Source: DSNY01 sp016861185 (lineage in GTDB: Bacteria > Pseudomonadota > Gammaproteobacteria > Burkholderiales > Burkholderiaceae_F). From it: a stretch of DNA of 26,357 nt. Numbering within the stretch: the first letter of the stretch is position 1; every line of letters begins with the position of its first letter. Location: contig SZOR01000057.1 in assembly GCA_030263275.1 (NCBI GenBank), forward strand, positions 1 through 26,357. The letters run 5' to 3'. Below, piece by piece: positions 8,003 through 15,824 of this stretch. A program made the position numbers and the translations under genes. The notes under the pieces are model-generated. The model saw only the letters and a list, made by a program, of their open reading frames with translations. It did not search any database and was not told where the DNA came from.

Positions 8003-8350
8003 ATGTTCTTCATCTCCGACGCGCTCGCTCAGACCGCGCCCGCCGCCCAGCCCGGCGCCGAATCGATGCTGACCTCGATCGGCTTCATGGTGCTGATCTT
8101 CGTCGTCTTCTATTTCCTGCTGATCCGCCCGCAGACCAAGCGCCAGAAGGAACACAAGGCGATGGTCGAAGGCCTCGCCAAGGGCGACGAGGTGCTGACC
8201 GCGGGCGGCATCGTCGGCAAGATCACCGACCTGTCGGACCAGTACATCACGCTGCAGATCGCCAGCGCCGGCGACAAGCCGGTGGAGATCTCGGTGCAGA
8301 AGATGGCCGTGCAGACGCTGCTGCCGAAGGGAACGATGAAGTCGCTCTAG
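8003..8350 (+). CDS. yajC: Sec translocase accessory subunit YajC
   Basis: YajC is a small inner-membrane protein that associates with SecDF and SecYEG. The 115-residue protein has one strong membrane helix (about residues 23-42, SIGFMVLIFVVFYFLLIRPQ) followed directly by the family-typical RPQTKRQKEHKAM and the cytoplasmic GDEVLTAGGIVGKI segment. The ATG at 8003 follows a GGAG sequence at 7993-7996; upstream in-frame starts would run through the tgt coding region and the promoter. secD begins about 100 bp later. Confidence 0.96.
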   Translation: MFFISDALAQTAPAAQPGAESMLTSIGFMVLIFVVFYFLLIRPQTKRQKEHKAMVEGLAKGDEVLTAGGIVGKITDLSDQYITLQIASAGDKPVEISVQKMAVQTLLPKGTMKSL

Positions 8351-8448
8351 GGTCTGCGACCGAGAGCCGGGAGTCGGGCGGCACCGCAGCCGACCGCCGC
8401 CGCCAAGCCCGCTCCACCGAGTCCCGCCCCCGATCCCCGGTTTCGCCC

Positions 8449-10326
8449 ATGAACCGCTACGCCCTCTGGAAGTACATCGTCATCGCCGTCGCGCTCGCGT
8501 TCGGTGCGCTGTATTCCGCGCCGAACCTGTTCCCCGAGTCGCCGGCCGTGCAGGTATCGTCGCAGAAGGCGACCGTCAAGGTCGACCCCGCCGTGCTGAC
8601 GCGGGTCGAGGCGGCGCTCAAGGACGCGAACATCGCGCACGACGGCGCGTTCCTCGACCAGGTCGGGCTGAACACGACCGTGCGCGTGCGCTTCCGCGAT
8701 CCCGACACGCAGATCAAGGCGAAGGACGCGCTCGAGCGCGCGCTGAACCCGGACGCGACCGACCCGGCTTACGTCGTCGCGCTGAACCTGCTGTCGACCT
8801 CGCCGCGCTGGATGGCGTCGATCCGTGCGCTGCCGATGTACCTCGGGCTCGACCTGCGCGGCGGCGTTCACTTCCTGATGCAGGTGAACACGGCGGAGGC
8901 GGTCAACAAGCGGCTCGACTCGCTGGTCGGCGACGTGCGCGCGCTGCTGCGCGAGAAGGACGTTCGGCACGCGGGCATCGCGCGCAACGGCCAGCAGATC
9001 GAGATCCGCTTCCGCGACGCCGAGACGCGCGCCAAGGCGAGCGGCGTGGTCCGCGACAACCTGAGCGAGCTGGCGCTGCGCGAGGAAGCGGCCGGTGCCG
9101 ACCTGCTGCTGGTCGCGACGATGACGCCCCCCGCCGTCAAGAGCGTGCAGGACAACGCGCTGAAGCAGAACATCACCACGCTGCACAATCGGATCAACGA
9201 GCTGGGCGTGGCCGAACCGGTGATCCAGCAGCAGGGCGCCGACCGCGTCGTCGTGCAGTTGCCCGGCGTGCAGGACACCGCGCGCGCGAAGGACATCATC
9301 GGCCGCACCGCCACGCTCGAAGCGCGGCTCGTCGACATCAGCGCCGAGGGTCAGGCCGCAGTGCTGGGCAGCGCGCCGGTGCCGTTCGGCTCGGAGCGCT
9401 TCACGGTCGGCCGCGGCGCGCCGGTGGTGCTGAAGAAGGACGTGATCTTCTCCGGCCAGCAGCTCGAAGGCGCGCAGGCGACCTTCGACGAGAACCAGCG
9501 CCCGGCCGTGTCGATCGAGCTGAACGAGGCCGCCGGCCGCGTGATGCGCAAGGTCACGCGCGAGAACCTGAAGAAACCGATGGCGGTCGTGCTCTTCGAG
9601 AAGGGCAAGGGCGAGGTGCTGACGGTCGCGACGATCCAGAGCGAATTCGGTTCGCGTTTCCAGATCACGGGGCTCGACAGCCCGAGCGTCGCCAACGACC
9701 TCGCGCTGCTGCTGCGCGCGGGCGCGCTCGCCGCGCCGATGGAAATCGTCGAGGAGCGCACGATCGGCCCGAGCCTCGGCGCGGAGAACATCCGTGCCGG
9801 CTTCACGTCGACGGTGTACGGCTTCACCGGCATCGCGATCTTCATGATCGCCTACTACGTGATCTTCGGGCTGATCTCGGTGATCGCGCTGTCGGTCAAC
9901 GTGATGCTGCTGATCGCGCTGCTGTCGCTGCTGCAGGCCACCTTGACCCTGCCGGGCATCGCAGCCATCGCGCTGACGCTCGGCATGGCGATCGACGCCA
10001 ACGTGCTGATCAACGAGCGCGTGCGCGAGGAGCTGCGGCGCGGCGCCACGCCGCAGCAGGCGATCGCGCAGGGCTACGAAAAGGCGTTCGCGACGATTCT
10101 CGACTCGAACGTCACGACGCTGATCGCCGGCATCTTCCTGTTCCTGCTCGGCTCGGGACCGGTGCGCGGCTTCGCGGTCGTGCACTGCCTCGGCATCCTG
10201 ACCTCGATCTTCTCGGCGGTGTTCGTCTCGCGCGGCATCGTCAATCTCGTGTACGGCTCGCGCAAGCGGCTGACCGGCGTGTCGATCGGGCAGGTCTGGA
10301 AGCCGGGAACGGCGACCGGCAAGTGA
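8449..10326 (+). CDS. secD: Protein translocase subunit SecD
   Basis: SecD is an RND-family inner-membrane protein that, with SecF, uses the proton gradient to pull secreted proteins across SecYEG. The 625-residue protein has an N-terminal membrane helix (about 8-25), the conserved GLDLRGGVHF motif around 133-142, a large periplasmic region (P1 head and base), and a C-terminal cluster of five membrane helices. The cluster contains IGPSLGAENIRAGF, TLPGIAAIALTLGMAIDANVLINERVREEL, and ATILDSNVTTLIAGIFLFLLGSGPVRGFA, all characteristic. The ATG at 8449 gives the typical MNRY-x-lWKY start. secF follows after 23 bp. Confidence 0.97.
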   Translation: MNRYALWKYIVIAVALAFGALYSAPNLFPESPAVQVSSQKATVKVDPAVLTRVEAALKDANIAHDGAFLDQVGLNTTVRVRFRDPDTQIKAKDALERALNPDATDPAYVVALNLLSTSPRWMASIRALPMYLGLDLRGGVHFLMQVNTAEAVNKRLDSLVGDVRALLREKDVRHAGIARNGQQIEIRFRDAETRAKASGVVRDNLSELALREEAAGADLLLVATMTPPAVKSVQDNALKQNITTLHNRINELGVAEPVIQQQGADRVVVQLPGVQDTARAKDIIGRTATLEARLVDISAEGQAAVLGSAPVPFGSERFTVGRGAPVVLKKDVIFSGQQLEGAQATFDENQRPAVSIELNEAAGRVMRKVTRENLKKPMAVVLFEKGKGEVLTVATIQSEFGSRFQITGLDSPSVANDLALLLRAGALAAPMEIVEERTIGPSLGAENIRAGFTSTVYGFTGIAIFMIAYYVIFGLISVIALSVNVMLLIALLSLLQATLTLPGIAAIALTLGMAIDANVLINERVREELRRGATPQQAIAQGYEKAFATILDSNVTTLIAGIFLFLLGSGPVRGFAVVHCLGILTSIFSAVFVSRGIVNLVYGSRKRLTGVSIGQVWKPGTATGK

Positions 10327-10349
10327 GCGTGCGCTGAAAGGACCCAGGC

Positions 10350-11282
10350 ATGGAATTCTTCCGGATCCGCCGCACGATTCCGTTCATGCGCTACGCGCTG
10401 ATCCTGAACGCGATCTCGGTGATCACGTTCCTGGTGGCGGTCGGTTTCCTCGCCGTGCGCGGGCTGAACCTGTCGATCGAATTCACCGGCGGCACCGTGA
10501 TGGAGGTGTCGTATCCGCAGGCGGCCGATCTGCCGAAGATCCGCGACGCGATCGAAGGCAAGGGCTGGGGCGAGTTCCAGGTGCAGAACTTCGGCACCTC
10601 GCGCGACGTGCTGATCCGGCTGCCGGTCAAGGAGGGCTTCACGTCGGGCCATCAGGCCGAGCAGGTGATGGCGCTGCTGAAGGCGCAGGAACCGGGGGTC
10701 GAGCTGAAGCGCGTCGAATTCGTCGGCCCGCAGGTCGGCGAGGAGCTGGCGCACGACGGTGCGCTCGCGCTGCTGATGGTCTGCATCGGCATCATGATCT
10801 ACCTCGCGTTCCGCTTCGAGTGGAAGTTCTCGGTCGCGGCGATCGTCGCCAACCTGCACGACGTCGTGCTGGTGGTCGGCATGTTCGCCATCTTCGGCTG
10901 GGAGTTTTCGCTGCCGGTGCTGGCGGCCGTGCTCGCGGTGCTCGGCTATTCGGTCAACGAGTCGGTGATCATCTTCGACCGCGTGCGCGAGCACTTCCGT
11001 ACGATGCGCAAGGCGAGCGTGACCGAGGTGATCGACTCGGCGATCACCGCGACGATCTCGCGCACGATGATCACGCACGGATCGACGCTGATGATGACGC
11101 TGGCGATGCTGTTCTTCGGCGGCCCGGCGCTGCACTACTTCGCGCTCGCGCTGACGATCGGCATCCTGTTCGGCATCTACTCGTCCGTGTTCGTCGCTGC
11201 CGCGATCGCGATGTACCTCGGCGTCAAGCGCGAGGACCTGATCAAGCCGGGGAAAAAAGAGGAACAGCAGATCGTTCCTTGA
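10350..11282 (+). CDS. secF: Protein translocase subunit SecF
   Basis: SecF is the partner of SecD in the proton-driven late step of Sec export. The 310-residue protein has an N-terminal helix, the SIEFTGGTVMEV motif (SecF counterpart of SecD's DLRGG), a short periplasmic domain, and five further helices with VGPQVGEEL, LHDVVLVVGMFAIFGWEF, VLAVLGYSVNESVIIFDRVRE and SRTMITHGSTLMMTLAMLFFGG. Start 10350 follows an AAAGGA at 10337-10342. The TGA stop (10...11282) runs directly into a heptamer array at 11283. Confidence 0.97.
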   Translation: MEFFRIRRTIPFMRYALILNAISVITFLVAVGFLAVRGLNLSIEFTGGTVMEVSYPQAADLPKIRDAIEGKGWGEFQVQNFGTSRDVLIRLPVKEGFTSGHQAEQVMALLKAQEPGVELKRVEFVGPQVGEELAHDGALALLMVCIGIMIYLAFRFEWKFSVAAIVANLHDVVLVVGMFAIFGWEFSLPVLAAVLAVLGYSVNESVIIFDRVREHFRTMRKASVTEVIDSAITATISRTMITHGSTLMMTLAMLFFGGPALHYFALALTIGILFGIYSSVFVAAAIAMYLGVKREDLIKPGKKEEQQIVP

Positions 11283-11307
11283 TTCGGATTGCGGATTGCG
11301 GATTGCG
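11283..11307. repeat. GGATTGC heptamer array after secF
   Basis: Three tandem copies of GGATTGC follow the leading TTC and touch the secF stop codon. The same heptamer builds the arrays of the two elements at 24046 and 25884. The rest of the secF-cytochrome gap carries CTCCCGA repeats (about 11366-11380). Confidence 0.75.
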
Positions 11308-11385
11308 CTGACGCCAGACCTTCGTCCAACATCCGCGGCCGACGCCCGACGGCCGACGTCTTCTCACTCCCGACTCCCGACTGAA

Positions 11386-12039
11386 GTGACACCCGTCCGC
11401 ATCTGGGATCTGCCGACGCGGCTGTTCCACTGGACGCTCGCGCTGCTGGTCGTCTTTTCGGTGACGACGGCCAAGATCGGCGGCAACTGGATGGGCTGGC
11501 ATATGCGGTCGGGCTACGCGGTGCTCGCGCTGCTCGTGTTCCGGCTGCTGTGGGGTTTCGCCGGTGCGCGCTACGCGCTGTTCGCGCAGTTCGTGCGCGG
11601 GCCGCGCGTGGTGCTGGACTATCTGCGCGCGCCGCGCGGCGCCGGCGAACGGCACGCCGGGCACAACCCGCTCGGCGCCTGGTCGGTGCTGGCGCTGCTG
11701 GCGGTGCTGCTCGTGCAGGGAAGCACGGGGCTGTTCGCCAACGACGAGATCGCCACCGAAGGTCCGCTGTCGAAACTCGTTTCCGGTGCGACGGCGAGTC
11801 TGATGACGCGGATCCACTCGCTCAACCAGAACGTGATCTACGCGCTCGTCGCGCTGCACCTCGCGGCGATCGCGTACTACTTCTTCGCGAAGCGCGAGAA
11901 CCTCGTCGCGCCAATGGTCACCGGCGTCAAGCGCGGGATCGCCGCCGAACCCGCGCACGACGACGCGCTCATCCGCGCGCGCGCCACCGTGCTGGCGCTG
12001 CTGGCGGCGGGGCTCGTGGCTTACGTCGTCAACCTGTAA
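11386..12039 (+). CDS. Cytochrome b561-type membrane protein
   Basis: This is a probable di-heme inner-membrane electron carrier of the bacterial/Ni-hydrogenase cytochrome b family. The N-terminus VRIWDLPTRLFHW is the family hallmark. Four membrane helices are visible (about residues 13-32, 41-60, 98-117, 148-166) plus a fifth near the C-terminus (200-216). Candidate heme-ligand histidines are His15, His39, His144 and His158. The GTG at 11386 was preferred because an upstream in-frame ATG (11296) would add 30 residues read from repetitive sequence that homologous proteins would not be expected to have. It converges on a cytochrome c'-like gene, a likely redox partner, though they are not in one operon here. 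Confidence 0.85.
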   Translation: MTPVRIWDLPTRLFHWTLALLVVFSVTTAKIGGNWMGWHMRSGYAVLALLVFRLLWGFAGARYALFAQFVRGPRVVLDYLRAPRGAGERHAGHNPLGAWSVLALLAVLLVQGSTGLFANDEIATEGPLSKLVSGATASLMTRIHSLNQNVIYALVALHLAAIAYYFFAKRENLVAPMVTGVKRGIAAEPAHDDALIRARATVLALLAAGLVAYVVNL

Positions 12040-12044
12040 CGAAA

Positions 12045-12066
12045 AAGGGCCGCTCGCGCGGCCCTT
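12045..12066. terminator. Rho-independent terminator between convergent cytochrome genes
   Basis: A 9-bp stem AAGGGCCGC/GCGGCCCTT (12045-12053/12058-12066) has loop TCGC. On the minus strand it is followed by a run of T (complement of GAAAAA at 12041-12046), so it best serves the cytochrome c'-like gene. On the plus strand it is 5 bp after the cytochrome b561 stop with only a short T run, so it may act in both directions. Confidence 0.85.
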
Positions 12067-12112
12067 CCCCGTACTGCGCTCCGCGGACGGCGCCGCGGAA
12101 CGCCACCACGAA

Positions 12113-12565
12113 TCACTTCATCCGGTAGTCGTCGTGGCAGGCCTTGCATGCCTGGCCGACGGTGCCGAATTGCGCCTGGATCGACTTCACGTCGCCCGCC
12201 TTCGACGCGGCGGCGAGCTTGCTCACTTCGCCCTGCATCTTCTCGGCCAACTCCTTGACCTTCGCCGTGTCCTTGAAGTACTCGGGCTTCACCTTGGTGT
12301 TGGCCACCATGTCGCTGCCGGGCGTGAAGGCCTCGAACGGGAGCTTCGACAGCGTTTCGATCAGAGCCGCGCTCGACTGGATCGCCGCGACGTTGGGTTT
12401 GTCCGCCTTCAGTTGCGCGTTGATCCGGCCCATGTGGTTGCCGATCAGCGCCATCGCCGACTGGCGATACTTCACGGCGTCTTCGGGTTTGGCGAATTGC
12501 GCCGAAGCGGGCGCCGCAACGGCGAATGCAACGGCAACGAGCAGCGCTCGAATCGAAAGCTTCAT
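12113..12565 (-). CDS. Cytochrome c'-like secreted c-type cytochrome
   Basis: This is a 150-residue periplasmic protein with a clear signal peptide (MKLSIRALL..., cleavage likely after ASA at residue 22). The mature part is helical, and the single heme-binding motif CKACH sits at residues 140-144, only six residues from the C-terminus, as in the class II cytochrome c' four-helix bundle (E-D-A-V-K-Y-R-Q-x-x-M near the mature N-terminus also fits). Function in the family includes electron transfer and NO binding; which applies is not readable here. The ATG at 12565 is preceded by GGGGGATTC, a strong ribosome site. An upstream in-frame ATG (12625) would disrupt the signal peptide. Confidence 0.92.
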   Translation of the reverse strand: MKLSIRALLVAVAFAVAAPASAQFAKPEDAVKYRQSAMALIGNHMGRINAQLKADKPNVAAIQSSAALIETLSKLPFEAFTPGSDMVANTKVKPEYFKDTAKVKELAEKMQGEVSKLAAASKAGDVKSIQAQFGTVGQACKACHDDYRMK

Positions 12566-12638
12566 GAATCCCCCATGGTCGTGAAAAAGGGCCGGGCCGA
12601 TCGAACCCGGGCAGCGCGTGAACAAAGCGTCGGAGCGG

Positions 12639-12644
12639 ATTATT
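12639..12644 (-). promoter_or_regulatory. Possible -10 for the cytochrome c'-like gene
   Basis: On the minus strand AATAAT is followed by CCGCTCC, like the -10/CCGCC pattern before other genes in the window, about 75 bp upstream of the start. No clear -35. Confidence 0.35.
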
Positions 12645-12696
12645 CCGTTGCGCAGGGCGCGGAGCCCTCGCGCGTTGGCGTGACCGCGGTTCGCGC

Positions 12697-14067
12697 TCAG
12701 CAGCGCCGCGCCAGCTCGCCCGCCTTGCCGACGTAGGTCGCGGGCGTCAGCGCGAGCAGCGCATGCTTCGCTTCGTCGGGGATCGCAAGCGCGCGCACGA
12801 AGTCGTGCAGCGCCTCGCGCGTGATCGCGCGGCCGCGGGTCAGCGCCTTGAGCTTTTCGTACGGCTCGGGCACGCCGTAGCGGCGCATCACCGTCTGCAC
12901 CGGTTCGGCGAGCACTTCCCAGGCGTCGTCCAGATCGGCGGCGAGCCGCTCGGGGTTCGCTTCGAGCTTGCCGAGCCCGCGCAGGCAGGCCTCATACGCG
13001 ACCAGGCAGTAGCCGAACGCGACGCCGAGGTTGCGCAATACGGTCGAGTCCGTGAGATCGCGCTGCCAGCGCGACACCGGCAGCTTTTCCGCGAGATGCC
13101 GCAGCAGCGCGTTGGCCAACCCGAGGTTGCCTTCGGAATTCTCGAAGTCGATCGGGTTGACCTTGTGCGGCATCGTCGAGGAGCCGACCTCGCCTTCCTT
13201 CAACTTCTGCTTGAAATAGCCGAGCGCGATGTAGCCCCAGACGTCGCGGTCGAGGTCGAGCAGCACCGTGTTGGCGCGCGCGACCGCGTCGAACAGCTCC
13301 GCCATGTAGTCGTGCGGTTCGATCTGGATCGTGTGCGTGTTGAACGCCAGGCCCAGCTCCTCGACCACGCGGCGCGCGAAGCGCTCCCAGTCGATCAGCG
13401 GATAGGCGGCCAGATGCGCGTTGTAGTTGCCGACCGCGCCGTTCATCTTGGCAAGCAGCGACACGCGCGCGATGGCGTCGATCGCGGCCGCGAGCCGCAC
13501 CGCGAAGTTCGCGAACTCCTTGCCGACGGTGGTCGGGCTCGCCGGCTGCCCGTGCGTGCGCGCGAGCATCGGCAGATCGGCGTGCGCGTGCGCCAGTTCG
13601 CGCAGCTTGGCGTGCACCGTACGGAGCCGGTCCTGCAGCACGAAGCGGCCCTGCGACAGCATCAGCGCGTGCGACGCGTTGTTGATGTCCTCCGACGTGC
13701 AGGCGAAGTGGACGAACTCGGCCGCGCGCGCGAGCGCCGGCACGTCGCCCGTGCGGCGCTTGATCCAGTATTCGACCGCCTTGACGTCGTGATTGGTCTG
13801 CGCCTCGATCGCCTTGATCTCGCTGCAGTCCTCGACCGAAAAGTCGCGCACCAGCGCGCGCAGCCGCTCGATCGCATCGTCCGGCAGCGGCGGCAGCTCG
13901 GCGAGTCCGAGGGTCGACAGCCCGATCAGCCATTCGACCTCCACGCGCAGCCGCGCGCGCATGAACGCGTACTCGGAGAAGACCTCGCGCAGCGGCGCGG
14001 CCTGGCGCGCGTAGCGTCCGTCGAGCGGCGACAAGGCCGTCAGCGCGGAGACGTCGTTGGGAGGCAT
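12697..14067 (-). CDS. purB: Adenylosuccinate lyase
   Basis: PurB cleaves SAICAR to AICAR and adenylosuccinate to AMP, two fumarate-releasing steps of purine synthesis. The 456-residue protein is the same length as E. coli PurB. N-terminal ALTALSPLDGRYA is typical. His172 in LARTHGQPASPTT is the general acid, and the signature loop GSSTMPHKVNPIDFENSEGN (from 295) holds the catalytic serine with Lys302 and Asn304. The start at 14067 yields the canonical N-terminus; an upstream in-frame start (14205) would add 46 unrelated residues. It diverges from the GST-like gene over a 158-bp spacer. Confidence 0.97.
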   Translation of the reverse strand: MPPNDVSALTALSPLDGRYARQAAPLREVFSEYAFMRARLRVEVEWLIGLSTLGLAELPPLPDDAIERLRALVRDFSVEDCSEIKAIEAQTNHDVKAVEYWIKRRTGDVPALARAAEFVHFACTSEDINNASHALMLSQGRFVLQDRLRTVHAKLRELAHAHADLPMLARTHGQPASPTTVGKEFANFAVRLAAAIDAIARVSLLAKMNGAVGNYNAHLAAYPLIDWERFARRVVEELGLAFNTHTIQIEPHDYMAELFDAVARANTVLLDLDRDVWGYIALGYFKQKLKEGEVGSSTMPHKVNPIDFENSEGNLGLANALLRHLAEKLPVSRWQRDLTDSTVLRNLGVAFGYCLVAYEACLRGLGKLEANPERLAADLDDAWEVLAEPVQTVMRRYGVPEPYEKLKALTRGRAITREALHDFVRALAIPDEAKHALLALTPATYVGKAGELARRC

Positions 14068-14116
14068 CGGACGCGGAGGAATCGGAAGGCAAAGCCCGGG
14101 CGGACGAGCCGCGGCG

Positions 14117-14122
14117 AGTCTA
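14117..14122 (-). promoter_or_regulatory. Possible extended -10 for purB
   Basis: On the minus strand TGC-TAGACT is followed by CGCCGC. The TG one base before the hexamer makes an extended -10. It lies about 50 bp upstream of the purB start. Confidence 0.4.
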
Positions 14123-14188
14123 GCACCGAGGTCGCGCGGGACCGCGACATAGGGTCGCAGGCGCGCGTCGGCACCGAAGTGCCGTTGA

Positions 14189-14194
14189 TATGAT
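14189..14194 (+). promoter_or_regulatory. Possible -10 for the GST-like gene
   Basis: TATGAT lies 32 bp before the GTG start at 14226. Its overlap with an in-frame ATG at 14190 argues against that ATG as the translation start. Confidence 0.4.
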
Positions 14195-14225
14195 TCGGCG
14201 AGCAAAACAGCAAGGAACGCCCGCC

Positions 14226-14855
14226 GTGTCGAAAAAGAACCTGCGCCTGATCGCTTCGCTGACCAGCCCGTACGTGCGCAAGGTGCGCATCGTCATGGCG
14301 GAAAAGAAGATCGAGTGCGCGCTCGAGCTGGAGGACGTGTGGGCCGTGGACACCAGGATCCACGACGCCAACCCCCTCGGCAAGGTGCCGTGCCTGATCA
14401 TGGAAGACGGCGGCGCGGTGTTCGACTCGCGCGTGATCGTCGAATACCTCGACACGCTGACGCCCGTCGGCCGGCTGATCCCGCCGAACGGGCGCGAACG
14501 CGTCGAAGTGCGCGTGTGGGAGGCGCTTGCCGACGGCGTGCTCGACGCGTCGATCCTCGTGCGGCTGGAGAAGACGCAGCGCCCGCCCGAGCAGCAATCG
14601 CAGAAGTGGATCGACCGCCAGATGGGCAAGGTCCAGCACGGCTTGAAGGCGATGAGCCGCGGGCTCGGCGACAAGCCCTGGTGCAACGGCAACAGCTACA
14701 CGCTGGCGGACATCGCGGTCGGCTGCGCGCTGGGCTATCTCGACTTCCGCTTCCCCGAAGTCGACTGGCGCGGCCAGTATCCCAACCTCGCGCGGCTGAG
14801 CGAAAAGCTCGCGGCGCGGCCGAGCTTCATCGACACTGCGCCGCCGAAGTCCTGA
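14226..14855 (+). CDS. Glutathione S-transferase-like protein
   Basis: This 209-residue cytoplasmic protein has the GST fold in two parts: an N-terminal thioredoxin-like domain (residues 4-80) with the entry SLTSPYVRKVRIVMAEK, the cis-proline segment NPLGKVPCLI, and the glutathione-binding FDSRVIVEYLD; then an all-helical domain with the capping motif SYTLADIAVG near 160. The serine or threonine in SLTSPYV is the candidate catalytic residue. The GTG start follows AAGGAA at 14214-14219. Substrate cannot be told; stringent-starvation-protein-like roles are also possible. It ends 4 bp before the stop of the convergent OCD-family gene. Confidence 0.9.
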   Translation: MSKKNLRLIASLTSPYVRKVRIVMAEKKIECALELEDVWAVDTRIHDANPLGKVPCLIMEDGGAVFDSRVIVEYLDTLTPVGRLIPPNGRERVEVRVWEALADGVLDASILVRLEKTQRPPEQQSQKWIDRQMGKVQHGLKAMSRGLGDKPWCNGNSYTLADIAVGCALGYLDFRFPEVDWRGQYPNLARLSEKLAARPSFIDTAPPKS

Positions 14856-14859
14856 GACT

Positions 14860-15810
14860 TCAGCCGCCGGCGCCGACGATCAGCTCCGCGGCGGCCAGGT
14901 CTTCCAGCGCCGTACCGACGGACTTAAACAGCGTGATCTCGTCGCCGCCGCGGCGGCCGGGCTTTTCGCCGCGCACGAGCTCCGCCAACTCGGCTTCGAT
15001 CTGCGTGCGCGCGATCACGCCCCGTGCTAGCGGGGACACCAGATCGCCGGCCTCGGCGAGCGCGCCGGCATAGGTGTCGACGAAGATGCGCGCGCGGGCG
15101 ACCGCGGCGTCGTCGGCTTCGCGCATCGCGCGCGTGAAGCTGCCGACCAGATCGAGGTGCGTGCCCGGCGCGAGCCAGGCACCGTGCACGATCGGCGCGG
15201 TCGCGGTCGTCGCGCAACTGACGATGTGCGCGTCGCGCACCGCCGCTTCCAGATCGGCGGCCGCCTCGGCCGGAAGCCCGTCGTCGCGCAGCAGTTGCGC
15301 GAGCGTCTGCGCCGCTTCCGCGCGCCTGCCCCAGACGCGCACGCGCGCCAGTTGCGGACGCAGCGCGTAATGGGCGCGCGCCATGAACGGCGCGAGCTTG
15401 CCGGTACCGATGACCAGCAGGTTCGCGCTGTCGGCGCGCGCGAGGTGGCGCGCGGCAAGCGCGGAAGCCGCCGCGGTCCGCCGCAGCGTCAGCGCTTCGC
15501 CGTCGACCACCGCGCGCGGCTCGCCGCTCGCGCGATCGAGCAGCAGATAGAGCGCGTTGACGGTCGCGGCGCCGCGCGCCGCGTTGCCCGGCATCACCGT
15601 GACGATCTTCACGCCGAGTCCGCCGTCGCCCGCGTCGCGCCACGCCGGCATCAGCAGCAGCGTATCGGTCTCGCCCAACCGGTGCGCGTGCCGCAGCGGC
15701 ACCTGCGCACCCGCAGCAAAGGCCGCGGCAAGCGCTTCGGCGAGACGCCCCCAGTCGAGCGCCGCGTGCACCTGTTCGGCCGAATAGAATCGCAGCGTCA
15801 TCAACGCCAT
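14860..15810 (-). CDS. Ornithine cyclodeaminase / mu-crystallin family NAD(P)-dependent enzyme
   Basis: The 316-residue protein belongs to the OCD/mu-crystallin family (ornithine cyclodeaminases, alanine dehydrogenases, ketimine and delta1-pyrroline-2-carboxylate reductases). Features in order: GLGVKIVTVMP with a candidate substrate-binding lysine at 68, the DGEALTLRRTAAASALAARHLA helix, Rossmann motif VIGTGKLA (133-140), and CATTATAPIVHG. At the position where true ornithine cyclodeaminases have GAD with a catalytic Asp, this protein has GSFTRAMREADD, more like the reductase branch; that reading is inference. ATG 15810 or 15801 could be the start. It faces away from the FAD oxidase-like gene with only 14 bp between starts, suggesting joint amino- or imino-acid metabolism. 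Confidence 0.87.
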   Translation of the reverse strand: MALMTLRFYSAEQVHAALDWGRLAEALAAAFAAGAQVPLRHAHRLGETDTLLLMPAWRDAGDGGLGVKIVTVMPGNAARGAATVNALYLLLDRASGEPRAVVDGEALTLRRTAAASALAARHLARADSANLLVIGTGKLAPFMARAHYALRPQLARVRVWGRRAEAAQTLAQLLRDDGLPAEAAADLEAAVRDAHIVSCATTATAPIVHGAWLAPGTHLDLVGSFTRAMREADDAAVARARIFVDTYAGALAEAGDLVSPLARGVIARTQIEAELAELVRGEKPGRRGGDEITLFKSVGTALEDLAAAELIVGAGG

Positions 15811-15824
15811 TGTATGGGGCGCGC

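Noticed and set aside
8347..10185. A 612-codon minus-strand frame opposite secD
   Set aside because: Antisense shadow of secD with no recognisable domain.
12763..14193. A 476-codon plus-strand frame opposite purB
   Set aside because: Antisense shadow of purB; the purB product is unambiguous.
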